Of a stretch of 64,000 bases of DNA, positions 16,639-25,343 are shown piece after piece. How positions within the stretch are numbered: position 1 is the stretch's first letter; each line of letters starts with the position of its first letter. The stretch is from an uncultured Bacteroidales bacterium (GTDB lineage Bacteria; Bacteroidota; Bacteroidia; Bacteroidales; UBA932). The notes under the pieces are model-generated. The model saw only the letters and a list, made by a program, of their open reading frames with translations. It did not search any database and was not told the origin of the DNA. Both the position numbers and the translations under genes were made by a program. Location: the NCBI GenBank assembly GCA_934717185.1, contig CAKUYQ010000016.1:1-64000 (forward strand), given 5' to 3'.

Positions 16639-17775
16639 TCATCTGCTTCCCGACAAATCTTTTTTGTAAAACTCTATAAGTCTGTTGCAGAAGGTTTTCC
16701 AAGACAACTCCTCCTTAACCCGCTCAATATTCTTTACATACTCCTCCCTAAGGGAGCTGTTGTCAAAATAGCTCTTTATGGCATTGGCTATAGTCTCCTT
16801 CCTGCAATCCTTTATTATCATGCCGGTACCCTTGTCGCCAATGGTCTCCTTAAGACCTCCAACATCTGTTGTAATCATCGGGAGGTTAAAATTAAAACAG
16901 ATGGAACTTATGCCGCTTTGAGTGGCAGACCTGTAAGGCAGCACACATACATCGGATGCAGAGAAATATGGTGATACGCAACTATCCTTAATGTAGCTTG
17001 TAGTTACACTTATGTTATCTCTGTAAGGAGAGCTGTCTATTAATGCCTCATATTTATCAAAACTGCCGTATGGTTCTCCTGCAATGATAAGTTGGTAGGA
17101 GCCGTCCAAAAGATTAAAAGCCTCTATAAGCAGATCCAACCCTTTGTACTCTCTTATAAGCCCAAAAAAGAGAATATTCCTTTTATTGGGTTTTATTCCC
17201 AACTGTCTGCAAGCCTGTTCTTTGGAGATCTTTGCTCCAAAATGGGAGTAGAGTGGGTGAGGGGTAACCAAAACAGGCTTCTCTCTGTCGAACGAAAGAA
17301 GATCATTCCTTACAGCGTCACACAACACCACAAAGCCGTTGTTGGGCTTTAAGAACCATTTGGTAAACGGACGGTCAAAAAAATGCGGCTCATGCGGAAT
17401 AACATTATCCAAAATGGAAACAACCTTGCAATCTCTTCCAACATGTCTCGCAACATAACCCAATGACGGAGCAAACCAACTCATCCAATACCTCATTATA
17501 AGAAGATCCGGATTAAATCTCCTAATAGCCTTTGCAGTAGAGATATATGTAAAAGGATTTGCCGTATCCAATAGAGCACAAGACTCTACCGGTACGGCAT
17601 CATCATCTTTCGTAACATATTGAGTCTTACCCGGAAAGAGAATGTCTGGATACTGTCTCTTAAAATTAAAAGCTTTTACAGAATGCTCCTTTCCCAGTTC
17701 CTGCATCAAATATGTGTTAAACTGAGAAATACCACCTCTGTACGGGTAAAAGCAGGATAATATTGCTATTCTCAA
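16639..17775 (-). CDS. GT4-family glycosyltransferase
   Basis: The 378-residue protein has the two Rossmann-like halves of GT-B enzymes. The N-terminal half starts MRIAILSCFYPYRGGISQF; the C-terminal half shows NILFFGLIREYKGLDLLIEAF, LIIAGEPYG, and the donor-binding PYRSATQSGI...PMITTDVGG, typical of GT4. It probably adds a sugar from a nucleotide-sugar donor to an envelope glycan or lipid. It abuts the upstream Skp-like lipoprotein with no spacer, so it likely shares its transcript. The acceptor cannot be told from sequence. Confidence 0.88.
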   Translation of the reverse strand: MRIAILSCFYPYRGGISQFNTYLMQELGKEHSVKAFNFKRQYPDILFPGKTQYVTKDDDAVPVESCALLDTANPFTYISTAKAIRRFNPDLLIMRYWMSWFAPSLGYVARHVGRDCKVVSILDNVIPHEPHFFDRPFTKWFLKPNNGFVVLCDAVRNDLLSFDREKPVLVTPHPLYSHFGAKISKEQACRQLGIKPNKRNILFFGLIREYKGLDLLIEAFNLLDGSYQLIIAGEPYGSFDKYEALIDSSPYRDNISVTTSYIKDSCVSPYFSASDVCVLPYRSATQSGISSICFNFNLPMITTDVGGLKETIGDKGTGMIIKDCRKETIANAIKSYFDNSSLREEYVKNIERVKEELSWKTFCNRLIEFYKKDLSGSR

Positions 17776-18366
17776 CTATTTTGTTTTAGATTTTACATAC
17801 TCCTCGTTCAAACCTACAAGAACATTGTTGGTAATGTCAAGCTGCGAATTGCCAACTATAACCGTATTTGTACTTCCGCTGGTTGTAAGGATAAGTGCAT
17901 AATTGTGCTCTGCATTATACTTCTCAACGTAAGTCTGGATGGCATCCATAACCTTGTTAAGCATAACCTGCTGCTCCTCCGCCATCTCCATGCTCTTTTG
18001 CTGTCTCAGGCCCTCAAGAGACTGCTGGCGTTGGTATAGCTGCTGTTGCTGCTCCTCTGCCTGTGCACGAGTCAGCAACCCTTTGTTTATCTTGGTCTCA
18101 AAATCCTTGGCCGCACTTTCAAATGCCCGTCCCTTCTTGTTGAGGTCTTCCTGAATAACCTGTGCTTTAGCTTCAAGCTCAGACTTAAGATCGTTGAACA
18201 TGTCGTAGTTGTTTACCAAAGAATCCATCTGAATGTAGACAATGCTCCCCGAAGGTGCTACAGTGGCAGTCTCAACTGAGGCAGCCGCCTTTGTGTCTGA
18301 GGCCGTGTTATTGTTACAAGAAACAAGAATTGTTGCAAGCGCAACAGCTAGAATTGCTTTTTTCAT
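17776..18366 (-). CDS. Skp/OmpH-like protein, predicted lipoprotein
   Basis: The 196-residue protein has a lipobox VSCN (Cys17), a low-complexity spacer, and then the Skp/OmpH pattern: IVYIQMDSLVNNYDMF, a long Gln- and Glu-rich coiled-coil hairpin (about 60-135), and the closing YALILTTSG strand. Skp proteins are soluble periplasmic chaperones for outer-membrane proteins; a lipid anchor would tether this one. Two further Skp-like genes follow bamA in this window. A -7 element lies about 45 bases upstream, and the glycosyltransferase gene follows immediately. Confidence 0.85.
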   Translation of the reverse strand: MKKAILAVALATILVSCNNNTASDTKAAASVETATVAPSGSIVYIQMDSLVNNYDMFNDLKSELEAKAQVIQEDLNKKGRAFESAAKDFETKINKGLLTRAQAEEQQQQLYQRQQSLEGLRQQKSMEMAEEQQVMLNKVMDAIQTYVEKYNAEHNYALILTTSGSTNTVIVGNSQLDITNNVLVGLNEEYVKSKTK

Positions 18367-18411
18367 ATTATTTATTTGTTAATTATTTAACATCCCTATG
18401 CATACAACCTG

Positions 18412-18419
18412 CAAATATA
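18412..18419 (-). promoter_or_regulatory. -7 element of the Skp-like lipoprotein gene (TATATTTG)
   Basis: An exact TAnnTTTG match on the minus strand, located between pdxJ and the Skp-like gene. Confidence 0.55.
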
Positions 18420-18431
18420 GCAATAATTATG

Positions 18432-19145
18432 CTATTTCAATCTGTCCAAGTATTCTTTTATAGTCTGCTCAAGCCCTAAGTAGAGCGCGTCACATATAAG
18501 TGCGTGCCCAATGGAGACCTCATCTAACCAATTTATAGTTTGATGAAAATATCTCAGATTGTCTAAGTTGAGGTCGTGGCCGGCGTTTAGCCCCAATCCG
18601 CATCTGCGGGCCTCCTCTGCCGCCTTAAGATAAGGCTCTATGGCTTTTTCCCTGTTAGCAGAGTAGTTTTTTGCGTAAGCCTCGGTATAAAGTTCAACCC
18701 TGTCGCAACCGCACTCCGCTGCATTCGTAACCATCTCAACAACAGGATCCACAAAAATGGATACCCTTATGCCGTAACTCTTAAAAAAACTACAGATCTC
18801 CTTAAGATAACTCTTGTTCTTAATGGTGTCCCACCCAGCATTTGATGTTAACACGTTCTCTGCGTCGGGAACTAAAGTTACCTGATTGGGAATAACCTTG
18901 GTAACCAACTCCTTAAAAGAATCTATAGGATTCCCCTCTATATTGAATTCTGTTTTAAGCACCGGCCTAATCTCTAATACATCGCTATATCTTATATGTC
19001 TTTCATCCGGCCTTGGGTGAACCGTAATACCTTGAGCACCAAATTTTTCACAATCAATAGCACATTGCAGGACATTAGGCATGTTGCCACCCCTCGCATT
19101 ACGGATAGTGGCTATTTTGTTTATGTTAACGCTAAGTTTAGTCAT
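18432..19145 (-). CDS. pdxJ: Pyridoxine 5'-phosphate synthase
   Basis: The 237-residue TIM-barrel enzyme makes pyridoxine 5'-phosphate from 1-deoxyxylulose 5-phosphate and aminoacetone phosphate. It shows LSVNINKIATIRNARGG at the N terminus, GITVHPRPDERHI, the ELYTEAYA segment, GLGLNAGHDLN, and EVSIGHALI near the end. The substrate precursor comes from Dxs, also encoded in this window. It is divergent from nadK with a 254-base spacer that contains the nadK promoter and nothing else recognised. Confidence 0.95.
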   Translation of the reverse strand: MTKLSVNINKIATIRNARGGNMPNVLQCAIDCEKFGAQGITVHPRPDERHIRYSDVLEIRPVLKTEFNIEGNPIDSFKELVTKVIPNQVTLVPDAENVLTSNAGWDTIKNKSYLKEICSFFKSYGIRVSIFVDPVVEMVTNAAECGCDRVELYTEAYAKNYSANREKAIEPYLKAAEEARRCGLGLNAGHDLNLDNLRYFHQTINWLDEVSIGHALICDALYLGLEQTIKEYLDRLK

Positions 19146-19345
19146 AAGTATATCTGTTTGGTAATCTTAAAAAAATAACTTGGTAATCTTTAATTGTCTT
19201 TTTGGTCTATATTTCTTTTCTCATCAGTCATGTGCCACCGGCACACTCCCTCTTCAAAAAGACATCTATCCTCAAAAATACTGCTAAATCTTTACCAATT
19301 TGTTTTTAACGCTTACTTAAAGCAGTACAAAATTATAGAATTTTT

Positions 19346-19353
19346 TATATTTG
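19346..19353 (+). promoter_or_regulatory. -7 element of nadK (TATATTTG)
   Basis: Exact TAnnTTTG match 47 bases upstream of the nadK ATG in the divergent spacer with pdxJ. Confidence 0.55.
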
Positions 19354-19399
19354 CATTATCTGAGAGGATAAATTAGGTTGCAGAATAAAAAAAATAAGG

Positions 19400-20317
19400 A
19401 TGAAGATTGCACTTTTTGGAAAAAACATAGATGAACGATCAATGGGAGATTTCATAAGACTTATGCATCTCCTCAATAATAAACCAAACATAGAGTGGAC
19501 AGTCTATGCCCCTTTCTATGAAAGATATAAAGAGAAAGTGCAGTTTCCCAAAGGATCCCTTTTTAATGATTATTCAGATCTGCTTCCTAACAACGATCTT
19601 TTTTTGGCCCTTGGTGGAGACGGAACAATTTTGGATTCCCTTACATTGGTACGAGATAAGGAGATTCCGGTAGCCGGAATCAATTTCGGGCGATTGGGTT
19701 TTCTTACAACAGAAAGCGTAGATGAACAGAATCTCTGGATGGATGATATACTTAAAAAGAACTACAAGGTTAACAGTAGAACATTGCTACATGTATGTAA
19801 GCCGGGTTTGGATTGCGGTATGTACGGTGCGGAAGAGATCTACCCGTATGCCCTTAACGAGGTATCCATACAGAGAATAGAGCCGGCAATGTTGGAGATT
19901 CATGTAAAGATAGACGGAGAGCCGATACCTGTATATTGGGCAGACGGAATACTCATAGCTACTGCAACGGGTTCCACAGCCTATTCGCTCAGTGTGGGAG
20001 GTCCTGTTGTCACACCGGATTCCAAAGTTCTTATCATATCGCCTATTGCACCGCATAACCTTAATGTAAGACCGCTCATAGTGCCGCAATCCTCAATGGT
20101 AGAACTCTTTTTCACAGGACGTGTAGATGAGGCGCAGCTTACAATGGACAACAGATATTTTAAGATTGGGAAAGATGAGCCGGTTGTTGTACGCACGGCA
20201 GACTATACGCTTAACTGCATAACACTCAATAATAACTTTTTCAGAGCGCTGAATGAAAAACTCCTGTGGGGAGAGGATAAAAGGAATATGCGCAAGTCTG
20301 CAGGCAGTTTGTTGTAA
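19400..20317 (+). CDS. nadK: NAD kinase
   Basis: The 305-residue enzyme phosphorylates NAD to NADP. The family motif GGDGT is at 72-76, followed by AGINFGRLGFLT, and the glycine-rich ATATGSTAYSLSVGGPVVTP region that shapes the active site; the AP-H-N-L-N-V-R-P segment follows. It is cytoplasmic and of normal length. It provides the NADPH pool used by TrxB and probably by the glutamate dehydrogenase of this window. It precedes uppS, which has its own promoter at the end of nadK. Confidence 0.95.
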   Translation: MKIALFGKNIDERSMGDFIRLMHLLNNKPNIEWTVYAPFYERYKEKVQFPKGSLFNDYSDLLPNNDLFLALGGDGTILDSLTLVRDKEIPVAGINFGRLGFLTTESVDEQNLWMDDILKKNYKVNSRTLLHVCKPGLDCGMYGAEEIYPYALNEVSIQRIEPAMLEIHVKIDGEPIPVYWADGILIATATGSTAYSLSVGGPVVTPDSKVLIISPIAPHNLNVRPLIVPQSSMVELFFTGRVDEAQLTMDNRYFKIGKDEPVVVRTADYTLNCITLNNNFFRALNEKLLWGEDKRNMRKSAGSLL

Positions 20318-20342
20318 TATCCCCAAGCATTCACTATATTTG
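20312..20342 (+). promoter_or_regulatory. Promoter of the uppS-bamA-skp operon
   Basis: TTG (20312-20314) and TATATTTG (20335-20342) are 20 bases apart. The -7 box ends 25 bases before the uppS ATG used here, which supports that start over the upstream in-frame TTG at 20359. Confidence 0.6.
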
Positions 20343-20367
20343 CAATTTGTTTGTTTAATTGCCCATT

Positions 20368-21060
20368 ATGAATGATGATATGAAATTGCCGTTGCACGTC
20401 TCCATGATAATGGATGGAAACGGGCGTTGGGCCAAAGAAAAGGGGAAAGAGAGGCTGTTTGGTCATGCAGAGGGGATAGAGAGCGTACGAGCATGCACGG
20501 AGTATGCTGTAGAGAGAGGTATAAAGTATCTCAGCCTGTTTGCTTTTTCCACGGAGAATTGGAACCGGCCTGTAGAGGAGGTTGAGGGGCTTATGCGAAT
20601 GATGATAAAGGCAATATCCAATGAAACGCCAACATTTGTGAAAAACGGAATAAGGTTTAGAGTCATAGGAGATTTTTCTGGACTTTCACAAGAGCTGCAA
20701 CAGGAGATAGAAGATTGTCAAAAACTTACAGAAAAGTTTAGCAATCTCACACTTATAGTTTTTTTGAGCTATAGCGGAAAATGGGATATCCTGCAAGCTG
20801 CAAGAAAGGCGGCACAGGCAGGAAAGAGTGATATTTCAGAGAAGGATTTTGAATCCTACCTGAGTACTGCCGGTATTCCGGACCCTGATCTGATTATCAG
20901 GACAAGCGGAGAGCAGAGAATCAGCAACTACATGCTTTGGCAAGCGGCTTATTCGGAGCTTTACTTTACAAAAACACTTTGGCCTGATTTTCGCAAAAAT
21001 GAGTTCCGTCTCGCTTTAGAGGAGTACGCATCCAGGAGCAGACGCTTTGGAAAAATATAA
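20368..21060 (+). CDS. uppS: Isoprenyl (undecaprenyl) diphosphate synthase
   Basis: The 230-residue cis-prenyltransferase makes the C55 carrier lipid for peptidoglycan and surface glycans. It shows the catalytic Asp16 in MDGNGRWA, FSTENWNRP, and the closing RTSGEQRISNYMLWQAAYSELYF motif. The ATG used here is favoured by the promoter position; an in-frame ATG four codons later is also possible. It leads the operon uppS-bamA-skp-skp, an arrangement common in Bacteroidales that couples wall-lipid synthesis with outer-membrane assembly. Confidence 0.95.
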   Translation: MNDDMKLPLHVSMIMDGNGRWAKEKGKERLFGHAEGIESVRACTEYAVERGIKYLSLFAFSTENWNRPVEEVEGLMRMMIKAISNETPTFVKNGIRFRVIGDFSGLSQELQQEIEDCQKLTEKFSNLTLIVFLSYSGKWDILQAARKAAQAGKSDISEKDFESYLSTAGIPDPDLIIRTSGEQRISNYMLWQAAYSELYFTKTLWPDFRKNEFRLALEEYASRSRRFGKI

Positions 21061-21082
21061 TAACTATTGCATTAACAATTCA

Positions 21083-23596
21083 ATGAGATTATTTAAAATA
21101 CTCGTGCTCGCAAGTCTTTTGGTTCCTTGCGGTCTGTTTGCACAAGAGCATAAAAATGAGGTTGTAGTAGACTATAACAATCCCAAAACCTATACCATAG
21201 GAGACATTAAGATTAGTGGTGTAGACTATCTTAGAGAGGAGCAGATATTGTCTTTGACAGGATTACAACCTGGGGACGTCATAACAATACCTGGTGATGA
21301 GATCTCGCAGATCTTAAAAAGAATCTTAATGCAGCGCAAATTTTCCGATGCAGGTTTTTATATAGACTCGTTGAAAGGCAAAGACACCATAGTTCTTGGG
21401 TTGCGTTTAGTTGTAAAACCCCGTGTCTCAAGGTGGGTTTTCACAGGAACAAAAAAGAGTGAAGAATCTGAGCTGTCTGAGAGACTTAAATTAAGGAGAG
21501 GGCAGGAGTTGTCTGATTACGTAGTAAAGTCATCTACAGATATCATTAAAAGGTATTACAAAGAGAAGGGATTTCTAAAAACAGAGGTAAGGGTAGAGCA
21601 GACCAACGATACGGTTGTCAAAAATGCGGTAAGGGTGAATTTTGTTGTAGACAGAGGCCCAAAAGTAAAGATTCAAAGAATAACATTCAAAGGCAACGAT
21701 GAGATAAAGGCTTCCAAATTGGCAAGAGCCATGAAAAAGACAAAGGACAAAAGGATTGTCAATTTCTTGAGGAGCAAAAAATTCAACGAGAAGGAGTACC
21801 CCAACGATAAGGAGAACATGATTCAGGTGTTCAACGAAGCCGGTTACAGAGATGCGAGGATAGTGAAAGACTCCATGTACTATGTGGAACCGGGAAGAAT
21901 GAACATAGATTTTACAATAGACAAGGGTAAAAAATACTACTTTAGGGAGATTACATGGACAGGAAACTCCGTATACACAGCCCAACAACTCTCTCAAGTA
22001 CTTCATTTGGAGAAGGGAGATGTGTATGATGTGGTAAATATGAGAAAGAGACTGTTTGGAGATGGAAAAGGGCAGAACCCCGATGTTAACAAAATGTACA
22101 CAGACAACGGCTATCTCTTCTTTAACATAACTCCTGTTGAGGTAAACATAGACGGCGATTCCGTAGATGTGGAGATGAGGATAGTTGAGGGGAAACCGGC
22201 TACATTTAACAATATTATAGTGAACGGCAACACAATAACCAACGAGAAGATAGTAAGAAGGGCCCTGTTCACAAAACCCGGATACCTTTACAGCCAGACA
22301 GACTTTGAGCGTTCCATGAGGGAGATTGCCTCAATGGGGCATTTTGAAGCGGAGCATGCCTATTCAGATAAAGGATACAACATAATGCCAAACCAGAATA
22401 ACAATACGGTAGATATAGCATTTAACGTGGAGGAGAAGCCTAACAGCCAGTTGGAGCTCTCCGGAGGATGGGGAGGCAACACTTTTGTAGGAACATTGGG
22501 CGTAAGTTTTAACAACTTCTCGTTTAAGAGAATGTTTGAGAAGAATGCATGGAGGCCTGTACCACTTGGAGACGCACAGACCTTGGCCATAAGATTCCAG
22601 ACCAACGGTACATACTATACGGCACTCTCGGCATCTTTCATGGAGCCGTGGCTTACAGGCAAGAAACCTACATCATTGAATGTTCAGGTATACTTTACAC
22701 GTCAGACCAACTCATATTACTATTACCAGACCTCGGACGAATATATGGAGGTTTACGGTGCGGCGGTAGGACTTGGTAACAGACTCAAATGGCCTGATAA
22801 CTACTTTGTATTGTATCATGAGCTAAGCTGGCAGACATATAAGTTAAAGAACTGGAACTACAACTTCCTTTTCAATACGGGAATGTCTCACAATGCAAGT
22901 TACAAGATATCGCTCAACAGAAACTCAACAGACCAGCCGCTCTATCCAAGAGGAGGATCAGACCTGTTGCTCAGCCTGCAGCTTACTCCGCCATACTCGC
23001 TATTCCGTTCAAAAAATACGGATTACAAGAATATGGATGACAAAGAGAGGTATAAATGGATAGAGTACCACAAATGGACATTTAAGAGTACCTTGTATAC
23101 AAAGCTTATTGGAGATCTTGTCCTTAAGACGGCTGCGAATTTCGGCTATCTTGGATATTATAACAAAGATCTTGGATATTCTCCGTTTGAGGGATTCCAG
23201 CTTGGAGGCGACGGTATGAGCGGTTATAACACATACGGTTCTGAGATCATAGGACTGAGAGGTTATCCGAACAGCTCCCTCACCCCAATTAAAGACAATG
23301 CATACGCCGGTAACGTATATGACAAGTTTACGGTTGAGCTAAGATACCCTGTTGTATTGCAGCCGCAATCTACAATCTATGCGCTGTTATTCTTGGAGGG
23401 TGGTAATTGCTGGTCCGATATAAGAGAGTTCAACCCGTTCCAGATTAAAAGGTCTGCCGGTGTAGGTCTAAGGGTATTCCTCCCTATAGTTGGTATGCTT
23501 GGTATAGATTGGGGTTACGGATTTGATCCGGTACCTAACGAGAACCTCAAGAGAGGGGGAAGCCAGTTCCACTTTGTAATAGGTCAACAGTTCTAA
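21083..23596 (+). CDS. bamA: Outer-membrane assembly factor BamA
   Basis: The 837-residue protein has a signal peptide (residues 1-20, ending GLFA), a run of POTRA domains (about 40-430, e.g. YTIGDIKISGVDYLREEQIL and FNNIIVNGNTITNEKIV), and a C-terminal barrel. The barrel includes the RGYPNSSLTP loop (RGY in place of the usual VRGF/Y motif) and ends in VIGQQF with a terminal Phe. It inserts beta-barrels such as the SusC proteins. An upstream in-frame ATG lies inside uppS and would spoil the signal peptide. It follows uppS by 22 bases. Confidence 0.96.
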   Translation: MRLFKILVLASLLVPCGLFAQEHKNEVVVDYNNPKTYTIGDIKISGVDYLREEQILSLTGLQPGDVITIPGDEISQILKRILMQRKFSDAGFYIDSLKGKDTIVLGLRLVVKPRVSRWVFTGTKKSEESELSERLKLRRGQELSDYVVKSSTDIIKRYYKEKGFLKTEVRVEQTNDTVVKNAVRVNFVVDRGPKVKIQRITFKGNDEIKASKLARAMKKTKDKRIVNFLRSKKFNEKEYPNDKENMIQVFNEAGYRDARIVKDSMYYVEPGRMNIDFTIDKGKKYYFREITWTGNSVYTAQQLSQVLHLEKGDVYDVVNMRKRLFGDGKGQNPDVNKMYTDNGYLFFNITPVEVNIDGDSVDVEMRIVEGKPATFNNIIVNGNTITNEKIVRRALFTKPGYLYSQTDFERSMREIASMGHFEAEHAYSDKGYNIMPNQNNNTVDIAFNVEEKPNSQLELSGGWGGNTFVGTLGVSFNNFSFKRMFEKNAWRPVPLGDAQTLAIRFQTNGTYYTALSASFMEPWLTGKKPTSLNVQVYFTRQTNSYYYYQTSDEYMEVYGAAVGLGNRLKWPDNYFVLYHELSWQTYKLKNWNYNFLFNTGMSHNASYKISLNRNSTDQPLYPRGGSDLLLSLQLTPPYSLFRSKNTDYKNMDDKERYKWIEYHKWTFKSTLYTKLIGDLVLKTAANFGYLGYYNKDLGYSPFEGFQLGGDGMSGYNTYGSEIIGLRGYPNSSLTPIKDNAYAGNVYDKFTVELRYPVVLQPQSTIYALLFLEGGNCWSDIREFNPFQIKRSAGVGLRVFLPIVGMLGIDWGYGFDPVPNENLKRGGSQFHFVIGQQF

Positions 23597-23615
23597 ACCA
23601 TAAAAATTTTTGTGT

Positions 23616-24155
23616 ATGAAGAGATTTATTATTGCAATTATTGTTGTTTTGACTTCTGCTTCGTATGGCATTCTTAATGCACAGAATGTGTACTATCCAA
23701 ATGGCAAGGTAGGGTATATAAATACAGATTCGATACTTGTTAAGATTCCTGCGTATGAGACTGCAACAAAGGAGTTGGATAAATTAAGCGAGCAGTACAA
23801 ACAGAAGATAGAGTCCGATGTTCAGAAGATAGAGACCTTGTATCAGAGCTACCAGTCCCAGAAGCAAAGATTAACGGAAACAGAGAGATCATACAGAGAG
23901 CAGGATATAATAAAGAGGGAAAAGGAGGTAAAGGAGCTGCAGAAACTCTATTTTGGTCCCGACGGCTATCTTCAGAAAAAATCTGAGGAGTTGCTCTCTC
24001 CAATAAAGGAGAAAGTTCAGGCTGCCATAGATAAAATTGCTAAAGATGGGAATTTTATGATTATCTTTGACCTTGCTGCCATGCAGGGGGTTGCTTACTA
24101 TGCACCCGGAGACAATCTTAATCAATATGTTTTAAGACTATTAGGATTACAATAA
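23616..24155 (+). CDS. Skp/OmpH family periplasmic chaperone (first copy)
   Basis: The 179-residue protein has a signal peptide ending in LNAQ, then the Skp pattern: KVGYINTDSILVKIPAYE, a long charged coiled-coil region (about 45-115), and the closing strand FMIIFDLAAMQGVAYY. It likely guards outer-membrane proteins in the periplasm on their way to BamA. The ATG at 23616 is chosen over the in-frame TTG two codons earlier. It follows bamA by 19 bases and precedes a second paralogue by 18. Confidence 0.92.
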   Translation: MKRFIIAIIVVLTSASYGILNAQNVYYPNGKVGYINTDSILVKIPAYETATKELDKLSEQYKQKIESDVQKIETLYQSYQSQKQRLTETERSYREQDIIKREKEVKELQKLYFGPDGYLQKKSEELLSPIKEKVQAAIDKIAKDGNFMIIFDLAAMQGVAYYAPGDNLNQYVLRLLGLQ

Positions 24156-24173
24156 AACTATAACAAATACAAA

Positions 24174-24746
24174 ATGAAAAAAGTCACACTTCTTTTATTT
24201 GGGTTAGGCTTGTTGCTGTCAACATCGTCATTTGCCCAGAACCTAAAATTCGGCCAGCTGAATATGCAGGAGCTTATAGCTCTTATGCCTGAGAGAGACT
24301 CTGCTATTGTAAAATTGGAAAAATACGGAGCCGAATTAGACGAAACTTTGCAGGGAATGCAGACTGAATTTAATACTAAGCTTCAGACCTACAACCAGAA
24401 GAGCGCAACTTGGACGGCTGCTGTTTTGGAGGCAAAAACAAAAGAGCTTCAGGAGATGCGCCAGAGATTGGAGCAGTTTCAGGTAAATGCACAGAATGAA
24501 TACGGACAGATGCAGCAGGAGTTGTTTGCCCCTGTATTCAAGAAGGCTAATGAGGCTATCGATAAATTGGGCAAGGAGAACGGATTTACATATATCTTTG
24601 ACCTTTCGGCAGGAACAGTCATCTTCCATAGTGATGCGACTGTAGATGTACTTCCTTTGGCAAAGAAAGCATTGGGAATTCCTGCAAGCAAGACTACACC
24701 GTTTGTTCCGGCTTCTGCGCAACAAGCAGCTGCCGCACAGAAGTAA
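24174..24746 (+). CDS. Skp/OmpH family periplasmic chaperone (second copy)
   Basis: The 190-residue protein has a cleavable signal (SSFAQ), the start LKFGQLNMQELIALMPERDSA, a coiled-coil arm (about 50-120) and the strand FTYIFDLSAGTVIFHS. It adds an Ala-, Pro- and Gln-rich C-terminal tail of about 20 residues that the first copy lacks. It is the last gene of the uppS operon and is followed by a strong terminator. Sequence similarity to the first copy is modest, so the duplication is old. Confidence 0.92.
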   Translation: MKKVTLLLFGLGLLLSTSSFAQNLKFGQLNMQELIALMPERDSAIVKLEKYGAELDETLQGMQTEFNTKLQTYNQKSATWTAAVLEAKTKELQEMRQRLEQFQVNAQNEYGQMQQELFAPVFKKANEAIDKLGKENGFTYIFDLSAGTVIFHSDATVDVLPLAKKALGIPASKTTPFVPASAQQAAAAQK

Positions 24747-24773
24747 TAACTTTCGGATATAACTGATTATACT

Positions 24774-24814
24774 TAGCGGGTTGCCTTTATAAGTAAGGGC
24801 AACCCGCTTTTTTT
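24774..24814. terminator. Intrinsic terminator between convergent operons
   Basis: AGCGGGTTGCC pairs with GGGCAACCCGCT around an AT-rich loop and is followed by seven T. It closes the uppS-bamA-skp operon. On the other strand it follows the lipid-binding lipoprotein gene but lacks an equal T run. Confidence 0.9.
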
Positions 24815-24846
24815 AACAACACTAAAATATTATGAGAGATTCTTTT

Positions 24847-25323
24847 TTACTCATCTTCACCCCAACCGGTTCTTCTGAACCCCGAAATGGTGTAGCTATG
24901 GCCGGTAACGGATGAATAATAGGTCATTTCTATAGAGTCTTCCGTACCTCCTGAAGGTGTTGTCGCACCATTTACAACAACTTTTCCCTCTATGTCGCTT
25001 GTACCTCCGCGCAATTGGTTCTCAACCTTCTTGCCGCTAAAAGTACAGTTAGCTACATCACATTCTATTTTACATCTGGTGCCATACTTTAAGTTTATCC
25101 ATAACCACATTACATTTTTTTCCTTATTAGCGGTGTCGTATGTGAATATTACGGCATGCTCTGACTCCTTGGTGGTATTATCTGTTATGCTAATCCTCCA
25201 CTCACCGCAAAGCGGATAAATAGGGGAGAACTCCTGTTTGTACTTTTTATTGTATGTTTCGCACGAAGCAGTGCAGATAACAAGAAGTGTGAATGATATT
25301 AAAATATTCGTAATCTTATTCAT
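24847..25323 (-). CDS. SusCD-associated lipid-binding-type lipoprotein
   Basis: The 158-residue protein has lipobox TASC (Cys21) and a compact beta-barrel-like body: CGEWRISI, VMWLWINLKYG, and the ending DSIEMTYYSSVTGHSYTISGFRRTG. This matches the small 'lipid-binding putative hydrolase' family that often follows SusD-like genes in Bacteroidales. It is 20 bases after the SusD-like gene, and is probably a surface accessory of that transporter. Ligand unknown. Confidence 0.75.
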   Translation of the reverse strand: MNKITNILISFTLLVICTASCETYNKKYKQEFSPIYPLCGEWRISITDNTTKESEHAVIFTYDTANKEKNVMWLWINLKYGTRCKIECDVANCTFSGKKVENQLRGGTSDIEGKVVVNGATTPSGGTEDSIEMTYYSSVTGHSYTISGFRRTGWGEDE

Positions 25324-25343
25324 AGCTTTTATTTTTGTTATTG

